From an uncultured Clostridia bacterium (GTDB lineage Bacteria; Bacillota; Clostridia; UMGS1810): a stretch of DNA of 50,988 nucleotides. Numbering within the stretch: the stretch's first letter is position 1; every line of letters begins with the position of its first letter. Below, piece after piece: positions 17,452-26,324 of this stretch. The DNA lies in the NCBI GenBank assembly GCA_937959315.1, contig CALGRC010000003.1, positions 1 through 50,988 of the forward strand, read 5' to 3'. The position numbers were made by a program, and so were the translations under genes. Below the pieces are notes generated by a model. That model had not been told where the DNA came from and did no database searches. It saw only the letters and a list, made by a program, of their open reading frames with translations.

Positions 17452-18657
17452 ATGGAAGCATTGAGCGCCATTTGGCAAAATACGCTCGACATCATCAAAC
17501 CGGACATCCAGCCAGTGAGTTTTTCTACCTGGATTGACACCATTGTGCCGGTATCGATGGACAGCCGTACCATTACGCTGGAAGTGCCCTACGACTACAA
17601 CAAAGTGATGATAGAAACCCGCTATGCAGCGCTTATCCAAAATGCGCTGCTCTATTTAACCGGCCGGGAATATGAACTGCATATTGTCATACAAGGGGAG
17701 CTGGCCGCCCAAAAAAAGGAATTACAGGATATAGAACAGACATCCAATATGCTCAACCCTGCCTATACGTTCGATACGTTTGTTATCGGGAAGTCCAACC
17801 AACTGGCGCATGCGGCTTCCCTGGCGGTAGCGGAAGCCGCCGGCAGTATTTATAACCCGCTGTTCCTATACGGCGGCGTCGGGCTTGGTAAAACCCATCT
17901 GATGCACGCGGTGGGTAACTATGTGCTCAAAACGTCCCCCAATAAAAAGGTGGTATACGTTTCCAGCGAAACTTTTACCAACGACCTTATCAACGCCATC
18001 AAAGATGACCGCACCGAGCAGTTCCGCAGCAAATACCGCTTAATCGATATCCTTATGGTAGACGATATCCAATTCATCGGCGGGAAAGAGGGGACGCAGG
18101 AAGAATTTTTCCATACGTTCAACACCCTTTACCAGGCCGGAAAACAGATTATCCTGTCATCCGACCGGCCGCCAAAGGAACTGTACACGCTGGAAGACCG
18201 GCTGCGGACCCGGTTTGAATCGGGGCTGATTGTGGATATCAAGCCGCCCGATTTTGAAACCCGGATCGCCATTTTAAAGAAAAAAGCCGACCAGGTGCAA
18301 GTGGAAATTGACGACGAAATCTACCGTTACGTCGCAAATAAAATCACTTCCAATATCCGGGAGCTGGAAGGGGCCATCAAAAAAATTGTGTCCTATCACA
18401 ACCTTATCCGCGAAGATATTACGCTGTCGCTGGCGGAAAAAGCCTTAAAAGACTTTAACACTTCCAACAAAAAGCCGGTGACGCCCGAACTCATTATAGA
18501 AACGGTGGAAAAGCAGTTTGGACTGAAAGAAAACGATTTAAAATCCACAAAAAAAACGCGGGATATCGCCTATCCGCGGCAAATGGCCATGTATGTTATC
18601 AAAGAACTGACCGACTTTAACCTAACCAAAATCGGGCAGGTATTCTCCGGGAAGTGA
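17452..18657 (+). CDS. dnaA: Replication initiator DnaA, domains I-III and start of domain IV (frame breaks in the HTH)
   Basis: DnaA binds oriC, forms an ATP-dependent filament and opens the DNA. This frame encodes 401 residues: domain I (residues about 1-80), a short linker, the AAA+ domain with Walker A GGVGLGKTHL at 141-150 and Walker B MVDDIQF near 202-208, the FESGLIVDI sensor region, and the first helices of domain IV (YPRQMAMYVIKELTDFN). The frame then stops after KIGQVFSGK, before the conserved DH-S/T-T-V of the DNA-recognition helix. Family members are about 445 residues long. The missing part follows in the -1 frame, overlapping by GTGA. Whether this is a split gene, a frameshift or an error is treated in the findings. 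A GGAGG before the ATG is clear. Confidence 0.9.
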   Translation: MEALSAIWQNTLDIIKPDIQPVSFSTWIDTIVPVSMDSRTITLEVPYDYNKVMIETRYAALIQNALLYLTGREYELHIVIQGELAAQKKELQDIEQTSNMLNPAYTFDTFVIGKSNQLAHAASLAVAEAAGSIYNPLFLYGGVGLGKTHLMHAVGNYVLKTSPNKKVVYVSSETFTNDLINAIKDDRTEQFRSKYRLIDILMVDDIQFIGGKEGTQEEFFHTFNTLYQAGKQIILSSDRPPKELYTLEDRLRTRFESGLIVDIKPPDFETRIAILKKKADQVQVEIDDEIYRYVANKITSNIRELEGAIKKIVSYHNLIREDITLSLAEKALKDFNTSNKKPVTPELIIETVEKQFGLKENDLKSTKKTRDIAYPRQMAMYVIKELTDFNLTKIGQVFSGK

Positions 18658-18701
18658 CGCAGATGTCCATGGCCCCCATCGGGGAGGAATTCGGCGGCCG
18701 G
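18608..18701 (+). repeat. Imperfect 47-bp tandem repeat inside dnaA domain IV
   Basis: Two ungapped 47-base copies (18608-18654 and 18655-18701) agree at 27 of 47 positions by my count. Both encode the same piece of the HTH: one reads LTDFNLTKIGQVFSGK, the other (in the -1 frame) TQMSMAPIGEEFGGR. The copies share TGAC at the start and ATCGGG in the middle. The 47-base offset, one short of a codon multiple, is what breaks the frame. Confidence 0.8.
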
Positions 18702-18812
18702 GATCATTCCACCGTGGTCTACGCACTCAAACAGGTGGAAAAGCAGGTGGAGTCCGATTCCCGTCAGAAGGCCATCATTGACGACATCATCAAAAACGTC
18801 AAACAGCAATGA
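18654..18812 (+). CDS. dnaA: DnaA C-terminal DNA-binding remainder in the -1 frame
   Basis: A 52-codon frame from a GTG that overlaps the TGA of the main dnaA frame. It contains the family signature GGRDHSTVVYA and a typical C-terminal helix (LKQVEKQVESDSRQKAIIDDI). By itself it would hold the recognition helix but not the first half of domain IV. An alternative start is the ATG at 18663. No convincing ribosome-binding site precedes either, though GGGAAG lies close. It is conserved at protein level, so it is unlikely to be random; it may be joined to the main frame by a -1 slip, made by coupled re-initiation, or belong to one frame if a base is missing from the sequence. Confidence 0.7.
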   Translation: MTQMSMAPIGEEFGGRDHSTVVYALKQVEKQVESDSRQKAIIDDIIKNVKQQ

Positions 18813-19068
18813 TATCCACACCAGGAAACATAGATAAAAACTAAAAAAAACCACAATTTCCACACCATACACACCGTGTGAAATACCAAAAAATGCAAGG
18901 GCTTTTTTATACACGCTGCTGTGGATAGGGCCACCGCAGTATCCGCGGCTGCATACACACCCATTTTCCCAGCGGCGGTGCGCAATCCCAGCCTTGTCCA
19001 CACCATCCACAGCCCTACTACTACGACTACTATTTTTTTATACATATATTTATTATTTATAAATAACT
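18812..19068. promoter_or_regulatory. oriC unwinding region between dnaA and dnaN
   Basis: Near-consensus DnaA boxes are at 18812-18820 and 18920-18928, then TTGTCCACA (18994-19002) directly followed by CCATCCACA (19003-19011). Next come a short GC patch, DnaA-trios read as CTA-CTA-CTA-CGA-CTA-CTA (19015-19032), and an AT-rich stretch (19033-19068). This box, GC patch, trio, AT-rich order is the basal unwinding system known from Bacillus oriC, so strand opening very probably occurs here, with dnaN just to the right. Confidence 0.93.
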
Positions 19069-19084
19069 AAGCGGAGGATGACAG

Positions 19085-20188
19085 ATGAAATTTACATGCG
19101 ATAAATCCATCATCAACGAAACGGTGTCTACCGTATCCAAAGCGGCGAACGCCAGCAGCGCGGTAGAACTGCTGAAAGGCATCAAAATTGACGCGGGTTC
19201 CGTATTAACCATGACCGGCTCAGATATGGAAATTTCCATCGAACGGGAATTTGCAGCAGATATCACAGAACCCGGCAGCATCATCATCGATGCGCGGCTG
19301 TTTGCCGACGTTGTGCGCCGCCTGCCGGAAGGGAACGTGGCAATTGAAACAAAAGACCGCGGGGAAGTCCTCATATCCTGCGGGCAGGTCAAATATAACC
19401 TGTTATATTTATCCAGCGACGGGTATCCGGCAATCCAAAAAGTCCAAGACGGCATGTCCCTGAAAGTATACAGCCGGGATATCAAAGAAATGGTAAAAAA
19501 CACTTTGTTTGCCGTCTCCACCAGCGACGCACGGCCAATCCTTACCGGATGCAAATTTGAGGTGGCCGGTTCCCGGCTGTCGGTGGTAGCCATTGACGGG
19601 TACCGGCTGGCCAAGCGCAACCAGGTGATACCGGATACTGGCATTGCGGACGCTTCTTTTGTCATCCCCGGGCGGGTACTGAACGAGCTTTTAAAAATCC
19701 TGCGGGATGATGAAACCATTGTAGAACTATTGGTAAGCGGCAATGCGGTGATGTTCCGGTTTGACGGCTATTGTTTTGTGTCCAGGCTTCTGGAAGGGGA
19801 ATTTATCGACTATTCCCGTATCATCCCGCCGTCATGGACCACCCGGCTCAATGTCGATGTCAGGCAGCTGGGTGAAACCATTGAACGGGCGGCGGTTATC
19901 ATCAATTATGACGACCCGCGTATCCCCATTGCGCTGGGCATTGCCGATTCCCGCCTGACGGTAGACTGCACCACCAAGCGCGGTACCCTCAACGAGGGAA
20001 TGGCGGCCGACCAGGAAGGGGATAATTTAAAAATCCGGTTTTCTTCCCGGTTTTTGTTAGACGCGTTGAAAGCGGTGGACGCAGAACGCGCTTATTTGGA
20101 ATTTACCTCTGACCAGAGCCCGTGCGTTGTCCGCCCAATAGAAGGGGATTCATTTTTATATATGGTGCTGCCTGTGCGGCCCAACTAG
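19085..20188 (+). CDS. dnaN: DNA polymerase III beta clamp
   Basis: A 367-residue sliding clamp that holds the replicase on DNA. It has the usual three-domain clamp fold by length and pattern: MKFTCDKSIINETVSTVSKA at the start, the DGYRLAKR motif near residue 175, and the C-terminal YMVLPVRPN that forms part of the partner-binding pocket. GGAGG precedes the ATG. It follows the DnaA-trio/AT-rich segment directly, as in other Firmicutes. Confidence 0.97.
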   Translation: MKFTCDKSIINETVSTVSKAANASSAVELLKGIKIDAGSVLTMTGSDMEISIEREFAADITEPGSIIIDARLFADVVRRLPEGNVAIETKDRGEVLISCGQVKYNLLYLSSDGYPAIQKVQDGMSLKVYSRDIKEMVKNTLFAVSTSDARPILTGCKFEVAGSRLSVVAIDGYRLAKRNQVIPDTGIADASFVIPGRVLNELLKILRDDETIVELLVSGNAVMFRFDGYCFVSRLLEGEFIDYSRIIPPSWTTRLNVDVRQLGETIERAAVIINYDDPRIPIALGIADSRLTVDCTTKRGTLNEGMAADQEGDNLKIRFSSRFLLDALKAVDAERAYLEFTSDQSPCVVRPIEGDSFLYMVLPVRPN

Positions 20189-20197
20189 GAGGGGCTT

Positions 20198-20428
20198 ATG
20201 GAACTTGAAATCATTGCCATACACACGCCCGCTATTTCCCTCGGCCAGTTTTTAAAATTTTCCAATACGGTTGCAGCAGGGGCGGATGCAAAATTCTTAA
20301 TCCAGAACGGGTTTGTGCAGGTGAACGGCCGGACGGAAACGCGGCGGGGGCACAAGCTAGTGCCCGGCGACCGGGTGGACATATCCTACGAGGATGACCA
20401 TATATCCCTGGCGGTGGGCAGCGCATGA
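20198..20428 (+). CDS. yaaA: S4-domain RNA-binding protein (YaaA/RlbA)
   Basis: A 76-residue protein built almost wholly from one S4 RNA-binding domain (ISLGQFLKFSNTVAAGADAKFLIQNGFVQVNGRTETRRG, positions about 15-53). The homologue in Bacillus lies in the same place between dnaN and recF and is linked to ribosome assembly. GGAGGGG precedes the ATG. Its stop overlaps the start of recF (ATGA). Confidence 0.9.
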   Translation: MELEIIAIHTPAISLGQFLKFSNTVAAGADAKFLIQNGFVQVNGRTETRRGHKLVPGDRVDISYEDDHISLAVGSA

Positions 20429-21504
20429 CGGCCGGCCGGCTGGAACTGTTAAATTTCCGCAGCTATCCGGCGGCGGACATCACATTTTCGCCTGGGATGA
20501 ATGTGATTTACGGCGGGAACGGCCAAGGGAAGACCAATCTGCTGGAAGCAGTATATCTATTCTGTACCGGGAAATCCTACCGGACGGCGCACGATATTGA
20601 AACGGTGCGGTTTGGGGCGCAGCGCGCCCGGGTGCGCCTGTCTTTTTCCGACAGCAAGCGGGCGCATACGGCGGAACTCCGGCTGGGGGATAAAAAAGCG
20701 GTCAGCGTCAACGGCGTTCCGGTCGGCAGGCTGAGCGAACTGGTAGGGATGTTCCGTGCGGTGATTTTTACCCCTGAACATTTGGGGCTGATACGGGGCG
20801 GCCCGGCGGCCCGGCGGCAGTTTTTGGATGTCTTCATCAGCCAGTGGAAGCCGGTATATTTTCAAACGCTGCTGTCCTACTATCAGGTGGTCCGGCAGCG
20901 GAACAGCCTTCTCCGGCAGCGGCCGGCAGATTTGCTTGGCCAGCTGGAGATATGGAATGAAAAGCTGTATGAATACGGAAAAGCGGTGTGCGCCGGCCGG
21001 GAAGAGGCGCTTTCGTCTTTAAATACCGCCGTACAGGCGGCTGCAAGGGATATCACCGCAGGGAAAGAGGAGTATACCCTTTGTTACCAGCCGTCTGTCA
21101 AAGGGGATTATGCCGACAAAGAGCATTTTATGGCGCAGCTCCGTCGCGTTTTTGACCAGGAAGTGGAAAAGGGCGTATCCCTTATCGGCCCGCACCGGGA
21201 TGATTTTGCCGCGCGCCTTGGCGGCCGGGATTTGAAAAAATATGGTTCCCAAGGGCAGGTACGCACCTGTGTGCTGGGGTTAAAACTTTCTGAATGTGAA
21301 ATGATTGCACACCATTGCGGCGATTATCCTGTGCTGCTTTTGGATGATATGTTAAGCGAATTGGACGGGCCGCGGCAGGAATATTTGCTTTCCCATATCG
21401 GGGGGCGGCAGGTGCTTTTGACCCATGCAGGCAGGCATCCGGTATTGCCGCATGCACAGGCGGTTTTTTATGTGCGGCAGGCAGCGGTAGTGCGGGAACG
21501 GTAA
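20425..21504 (+). CDS. recF: DNA replication and repair protein RecF
   Basis: A 359-residue SMC-like ATPase that loads RecA at gaps. Walker A GGNGQGKTNLLEA is at residues 30-42, the signature region includes YGSQGQVRTCVLGLKL, and Walker B is PVLLLDDMLSELD near 305. The start overlaps the S4 gene's stop, so translation is coupled. remB follows after 19 bases. Confidence 0.95.
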   Translation: MTAGRLELLNFRSYPAADITFSPGMNVIYGGNGQGKTNLLEAVYLFCTGKSYRTAHDIETVRFGAQRARVRLSFSDSKRAHTAELRLGDKKAVSVNGVPVGRLSELVGMFRAVIFTPEHLGLIRGGPAARRQFLDVFISQWKPVYFQTLLSYYQVVRQRNSLLRQRPADLLGQLEIWNEKLYEYGKAVCAGREEALSSLNTAVQAAARDITAGKEEYTLCYQPSVKGDYADKEHFMAQLRRVFDQEVEKGVSLIGPHRDDFAARLGGRDLKKYGSQGQVRTCVLGLKLSECEMIAHHCGDYPVLLLDDMLSELDGPRQEYLLSHIGGRQVLLTHAGRHPVLPHAQAVFYVRQAAVVRER

Positions 21505-21523
21505 AACCAGAGGGGATGAAAAG

Positions 21524-21799
21524 ATGTATTTGCATATTGGCGGCGATTTGACCATCCGGCTCTCGGCGGTGGTCGCCATTTTGGATATGGAAACGACCAC
21601 TGTTTCCAAATATACAAAAGAATTTTTGCGCACGGCGGAAGAAGAAGGGTTTGTCTTTTCGGTGTCTGAAGATTTGCCGAAATCTTTTGTTATCATCGAA
21701 GAAGGTATGGGGAACCGCATTTACCTGTCGCCCATTTCATCGGCGACCCTTTTGAAACGTGCGGAAGAGAGCGGGTTATTTTTTCAGGAACAGGAATAG
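21524..21799 (+). CDS. remB: RemB-like regulator (DUF370)
   Basis: A 91-residue member of the DUF370 family. RemA of Bacillus is a ring-forming DNA-binding regulator of biofilm genes; RemB is the paralogue coded between recF and gyrB. The family start (MYLHIGGDLTIRLSAVVAILDME) is complete. The protein is a little longer than RemA. Its location between recF and gyrB is the same as in Bacillus. Confidence 0.92.
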   Translation: MYLHIGGDLTIRLSAVVAILDMETTTVSKYTKEFLRTAEEEGFVFSVSEDLPKSFVIIEEGMGNRIYLSPISSATLLKRAEESGLFFQEQE

Positions 21800-21816
21800 A
21801 AAGGGGAGGCTCATCT

Positions 21817-23733
21817 GTGGCAGAAGAAATCCAAAAGCAAGGGGAATACGGTGCGGAACAAATCCAAGTCTTAGAGGGCCTGGAAGCTGTCCGGAAGCGT
21901 CCCGGCATGTATATTGGCTCCACCAGCGCGCGGGGGCTGCATCATCTGGTATATGAAATTGTGGATAATTCCATTGATGAAGCGCTGGCGGGCTACTGCA
22001 AACATATCACTGTGACAATAGAAAAAGACAATTCCATTACTGTGACCGACGACGGGCGGGGAATCCCGGTCGGCATCCAGGAAAAAACAGGCCTTCCGGC
22101 AGTAGAAGTCGTCTTTACGGTGCTGCACGCAGGCGGAAAGTTCGGCGGCGGAGGGTACAAGGTATCCGGCGGCCTGCACGGCGTTGGCGCGTCAGTGGTA
22201 AACGCGCTGTCTACCTATCTGGAAGTTTGGGTGCGCAACGGCGAGCATGTTTATTACCAAAAATATGAGCGCGGCAAAACGGTTGTACCGCTGCAGATAG
22301 TGGGGGATACCACAGAAACCGGTACAAAAGTGACCTTCCACCCTGACCCGGAAATTTTTGAAACGACGGTGTACGACTATGAAACGCTGCTTTTGCGGCT
22401 GCGGGAGCAGGCGTTTTTGAACAAAGGCGTGTGCATTACCTTAACCGATACCCGTCCCGGCGAGGAACAGCAGGATGTGCTGCAATACGACGGCGGGCTG
22501 GTGTCGTTTGTACAGTATTTGAACCGTGCCAAAGAACCGCTGCATGAAGAAGTCATCGACATTGACACGGTGCGGGATGAAGTAGCGGTTGAAATTGCCA
22601 TGCAATATACCACCAGCTATACCGAAACTATTTTATCCTTTGCCAACAACATCAATACCACCGAGGGCGGCACGCATGAAACGGGATTGAAAAACGCGCT
22701 GACCAAAGTATTTAATGATTATGCGCGCAAATATAATATGCTCAAAGAGGCGGACAAAAACCTTTCCGGCGAAGATATCCGCGAAGGGCTCACCTGCGTC
22801 ATCAGCGTCAAGGTGACCGAAGCGCAGTTTGAGGGCCAGACCAAAACCAAATTGGGCAACAGTGAAGTGCGCGGCATTGTGGAACGGGTACTCAGTGAAA
22901 AACTAGAGGTCTTTTTGGAAGAAAACCCAGCCATTGCAAAGACCATTTTGGATAAAAGCCTGACGGCTGCACGCGCGCGGGAAGCGGCGCGCAAAGCACG
23001 GGAACTGACCCGGCGCAAGAGCGCGCTGGAAAGCTCGTCGCTGCCGGGAAAACTCGCCGACTGTGCCATCAAGCAGGCAGAGGGAACAGAAATCTACATC
23101 GTCGAGGGGGACAGCGCCGGCGGTAGCGCCAAGCAAGGGCGCGACCGTGCCTTCCAGGCAATCCTCCCGCTGTGGGGCAAAATGCTGAACGTGGAAAAAT
23201 CGCGCATTGACAAGGTATACAACAATGAAAAGCTTATGCCGGTCATCATTGCGCTGGGCGCGGGCATCGGCGATGAATTTGACATATCCAAGCTGCGGTA
23301 TGAACGCATTATCATTATGGCGGACGCCGACGTGGACGGCGCGCACATCCGCACCCTTTTGCTGACTTTCTTTTTCCGCTATATGCGGCCGCTGGTGGAG
23401 CAGGGGCATGTTTTTTTGGCACAGCCGCCGCTTTTCCGGGTAAAAAAAGGGAAAAAAGAGATTTACTGCTATGATGAAGTGCAGTTGAAAGAAGCGCTCT
23501 CCGAGGTGGGGGACGGCGCCGCGGTGCAGCGGTATAAAGGCCTTGGCGAAATGGACCCGCACCAGTTGTGGGAGACCACCATGGACCCGGCCACCCGGAC
23601 CATCTTGCAGGTGGAATTGGAGGACGCCCAGCGCGCGGACGAAATTTTTACCATTTTGATGGGCGATAATGTAGAGCCGCGGCGGGAATTTATTGAGAAA
23701 AACGCCAAATATGTGGTGAATTTGGATATTTGA
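21817..23733 (+). CDS. gyrB: DNA gyrase subunit B
   Basis: A 638-residue ATPase subunit of gyrase. The GHKL ATP site shows EIVDNSIDEALAG, DDGRGIPVG and GLHGVGASVVNA; the Toprim metal site shows EGDSAGGSA near residue 430 and DADVDGAHIRTLL near 506. PLWGKMLNVEK has Trp where many bacteria have Arg or Lys, a variant I recall from Clostridia. GTG start with AAAGGGGAGG upstream. gyrA follows three bases after the stop. Confidence 0.97.
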   Translation: MAEEIQKQGEYGAEQIQVLEGLEAVRKRPGMYIGSTSARGLHHLVYEIVDNSIDEALAGYCKHITVTIEKDNSITVTDDGRGIPVGIQEKTGLPAVEVVFTVLHAGGKFGGGGYKVSGGLHGVGASVVNALSTYLEVWVRNGEHVYYQKYERGKTVVPLQIVGDTTETGTKVTFHPDPEIFETTVYDYETLLLRLREQAFLNKGVCITLTDTRPGEEQQDVLQYDGGLVSFVQYLNRAKEPLHEEVIDIDTVRDEVAVEIAMQYTTSYTETILSFANNINTTEGGTHETGLKNALTKVFNDYARKYNMLKEADKNLSGEDIREGLTCVISVKVTEAQFEGQTKTKLGNSEVRGIVERVLSEKLEVFLEENPAIAKTILDKSLTAARAREAARKARELTRRKSALESSSLPGKLADCAIKQAEGTEIYIVEGDSAGGSAKQGRDRAFQAILPLWGKMLNVEKSRIDKVYNNEKLMPVIIALGAGIGDEFDISKLRYERIIIMADADVDGAHIRTLLLTFFFRYMRPLVEQGHVFLAQPPLFRVKKGKKEIYCYDEVQLKEALSEVGDGAAVQRYKGLGEMDPHQLWETTMDPATRTILQVELEDAQRADEIFTILMGDNVEPRREFIEKNAKYVVNLDI

Positions 23734-23736
23734 CAA

Positions 23737-26190
23737 ATGGAGCAGCAACGGAATGAAAAGGGCATCCAGGTAGAAATCAGCAAAGAAATGAAAAAGTCGT
23801 ATATCGACTATGCGATGAGCGTGATTGCCGGCCGCGCGCTGCCCGATGTGCGGGACGGCTTAAAACCGGTGCACCGGCGGATTATTTATACCATGAACGA
23901 GGATGGGTTTACACCGGATAAACCGCACAGGAAGTGCGCTACCACCGTCGGCGACGTGCTGGGGCGGTACCATCCGCACGGCGACGCGGCCGTGTATGAT
24001 GCATTGGTGCGCATGGCGCAGGATTTTTCGCTGCGCTACCCGCTTGTGGACGGGCACGGCAACTTTGGCTCGGTGGACGGCGACGGCGCTGCCGCCTACC
24101 GGTATACCGAAGCGCGCATGAGCCGGCTTGCCACCGTCATGCTGCGGGATATTGACAAAGATACGGTAGATTTTGTGCCAAATTTTGATGAAAACCGCAA
24201 AGAGCCGGTGGTGGTGCCGTCGCGGTTCCCGCAGCTTTTGTGCAACGGGTCGTCGGGGATTGCAGTGGGGATGGCTACCAATATCCCGCCGCACAACCTG
24301 TGCGAAGTGGTGGACGGCATTGTGGCTATCATCGACAATCCCGAACTGACGCTGGACGGGCTGATGGAGCACATCAAGGGGCCAGATTTTCCAACTTATG
24401 GCATTATTATGGGGAAAAGCGGTATCCGCAAGGCTTATGAAACCGGGCGCGGCAAAATTGTCATACGCGCACGCACTGAAATTGAGGAAATGGACAATGG
24501 GAAGTCGCGTATCATTGTCACCGAACTCCCCTACCAGGTCAACAAAGCGCGTATGATTGAAAAAATGGCCGATCTGGCCAAGGACAAAAAAGTTGACGGT
24601 ATCACCGATATCCGCGATGAATCTGACCGGGACGGCATGCGGGTGGTCATTGAGCTGCGGCGGGACGTCAACGCCAATATTGTGTTGAACCAGCTGTTTA
24701 AATATACGCAGCTGCAGGAGGCGTTCGGTATCATCATGCTGGCGCTGGTGGACGGCCAGCCGAAGGTGCTTTCCCTGCGTGAAATGCTGGATCACTATAT
24801 CGATTTCCAGAAATCGGTCATTGTGCGGCGCACCCAGTTTGATTTGAAGAAAGCACAGGCGCGGGCGCATATTTTAGAGGGGCTGCGCATTGCGCTGGAC
24901 AACATTGACGAGGTGATTGCCACCATCCGCGCCAGCTACAACGACGCCAAGGAAAAATTGATGGAACGGTTTGGGCTGAGCGACCTGCAGGCGCAGGCTA
25001 TCCTGGATATGCGCCTGGCACGGCTGCAAGGGCTGGAGCGGGAAAAAATTGAAGAGGAATATGCCGAGCTTATGAAACAGATTGCCTATTACCAGGCGGT
25101 GCTTGCCAGCGAGCAGATGGTGCTGGATATTGTGAAAGCAGAGCTTTTAGAAGTCAAGGAAAAATACGGCGACGACCGGCGCAGTGAAATTACGATGGCG
25201 GTAAATGAAATCAACTTGGAAGATTTGATTGAAGAAGAAGATAACGTCATTACGATGACCCACTACGGGTATATCAAGCGGCTGCCGGTGGACACCTATA
25301 AAAGCCAGCACCGCGGCGGGCGCGGCATTTCCGGGCTGCAAACGCGCGAAGAAGATTTTGTAGAAACACTGTTTATCTCGTCCACCCATGCGCATTTGCT
25401 GTTTTTCACCAACCGCGGCCGTATGTTTAAAATCAAGGCATACCAGATACCGGAAAGCGGGCGGCAGTCCAAGGGGACGGCGATTGTCAACCTGATCGAG
25501 TTAGACAACAATGAAAAAATCACTGCGATGATTCCCGTGAGGACTTTTGAAGACGGATATTACTTAACGATGGTTACCAAAAACGGCGTGGTGAAAAAGA
25601 CGCCGGTGATGGACTATGCCTCCACCCGGCGGGGCGGCCTGATTGCCATTGGCCTGCGGGAGGATGACGAGCTAATCCGCGTCAAGCTGACCGACGGCAA
25701 CCAGCAGATCATTTTGGGTACGCGGGACGGCATGTGTATCAAATTTGCAGAAAGCGACGTGCGTCCCATGGGGCGCGGCGCCAGCGGCGTAATGGGCATC
25801 CGGCTGCACAGCGGCGACCAAGTGGTGGGCATGAGCATCTGCCGCGAAGGCGGGAGCCTGCTCACGGTAACTGAAAACGGCTATGGCAAAAAAACGCCTT
25901 TGGAGGAATTTAAGCTGCAAAACCGCGGCGGGAAAGGGGTAACTGGATACCGGCTGACTGATAAAACCGGCCTGGTTGCCGGTATGAAGGTGGTGGACGA
26001 CAGCGACGATGTTATGATTATTACATCAGATGGCGTTATCATCCGCACCGGCGTGGAGGAAATCAGCGAATATGGCCGCGTAACCCAAGGCGTACGGGTC
26101 ATGCGCCCGGATGACGGTGTGGGCGTAGTTTCCATTGCCAGGGTTTCCAAAGAGGAAGAAGAAAGCGACGTTATGGAACCAACAGAATGA
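23737..26190 (+). CDS. gyrA: DNA gyrase subunit A
   Basis: An 817-residue DNA-cleaving subunit. The catalytic Tyr is Tyr123 in YRYTEARM. The quinolone-contact region reads HPHGDAAVYD, so Ala84 stands where quinolone-sensitive bacteria have Ser; the acidic partner Asp88 is kept. The C-terminal beta-pinwheel has the GyrA-box-like QNRGGKG sequence and ends with an acidic tail. It starts three bases after gyrB and is closed by a strong terminator, so dnaN to gyrA may be one long unit. Confidence 0.97.
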   Translation: MEQQRNEKGIQVEISKEMKKSYIDYAMSVIAGRALPDVRDGLKPVHRRIIYTMNEDGFTPDKPHRKCATTVGDVLGRYHPHGDAAVYDALVRMAQDFSLRYPLVDGHGNFGSVDGDGAAAYRYTEARMSRLATVMLRDIDKDTVDFVPNFDENRKEPVVVPSRFPQLLCNGSSGIAVGMATNIPPHNLCEVVDGIVAIIDNPELTLDGLMEHIKGPDFPTYGIIMGKSGIRKAYETGRGKIVIRARTEIEEMDNGKSRIIVTELPYQVNKARMIEKMADLAKDKKVDGITDIRDESDRDGMRVVIELRRDVNANIVLNQLFKYTQLQEAFGIIMLALVDGQPKVLSLREMLDHYIDFQKSVIVRRTQFDLKKAQARAHILEGLRIALDNIDEVIATIRASYNDAKEKLMERFGLSDLQAQAILDMRLARLQGLEREKIEEEYAELMKQIAYYQAVLASEQMVLDIVKAELLEVKEKYGDDRRSEITMAVNEINLEDLIEEEDNVITMTHYGYIKRLPVDTYKSQHRGGRGISGLQTREEDFVETLFISSTHAHLLFFTNRGRMFKIKAYQIPESGRQSKGTAIVNLIELDNNEKITAMIPVRTFEDGYYLTMVTKNGVVKKTPVMDYASTRRGGLIAIGLREDDELIRVKLTDGNQQIILGTRDGMCIKFAESDVRPMGRGASGVMGIRLHSGDQVVGMSICREGGSLLTVTENGYGKKTPLEEFKLQNRGGKGVTGYRLTDKTGLVAGMKVVDDSDDVMIITSDGVIIRTGVEEISEYGRVTQGVRVMRPDDGVGVVSIARVSKEEEESDVMEPTE

Positions 26191-26220
26191 AAAATATCCG
26201 GCATACGCCGGATATTTTTT
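26191..26220 (+). terminator. Terminator after gyrA
   Basis: AAAATATCCGGC pairs with GCCGGATATTTT around a 4-base loop and is followed by T residues. It starts right behind the gyrA stop. Confidence 0.92.
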
Positions 26221-26244
26221 TACTTCATCAGCTTTATCTGAAAA

Positions 26245-26318
26245 AATAAAAAAACGCCTGGTATAAACCAAGCGTTTTTTGACCGACAAAAGAGAGCTGG
26301 GACAATCCTCAACCGGTC
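26245..26318 (-). ncRNA. Candidate small RNA of about 75 nt
   Basis: On the minus strand a consensus promoter (next entry) should start a transcript near 26318. A strong terminator (AAACGC, TTGG, short loop, CCA and GCGTTT, then a long T-run) ends it near 26245. No open frame of more than three codons is inside. GACCG near the 5' end can pair with CGGTC before the terminator, giving a two-hairpin RNA. gyrA on the other strand has its own terminator, so this second hairpin is best explained as the end of this RNA. I do not recognise an Rfam family. Confidence 0.55.
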
Positions 26319-26324
26319 ATCTTT

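Noticed and set aside
18640..18680. TGA in dnaA as selenocysteine or reassigned codon
   Set aside because: Read-through in the same frame gives an unrelated sequence, the conserved part is in the -1 frame, and TGA is used as a normal stop in many genes here.
18631..18683. T4 gene-60-like translational bypass over 47 bases between matching GGG codons in dnaA
   Set aside because: Take-off and landing codons match and a stop lies in the gap, but the gap itself encodes a second HTH copy in both frames, which a true noncoding bypass would not; duplication explains it better.
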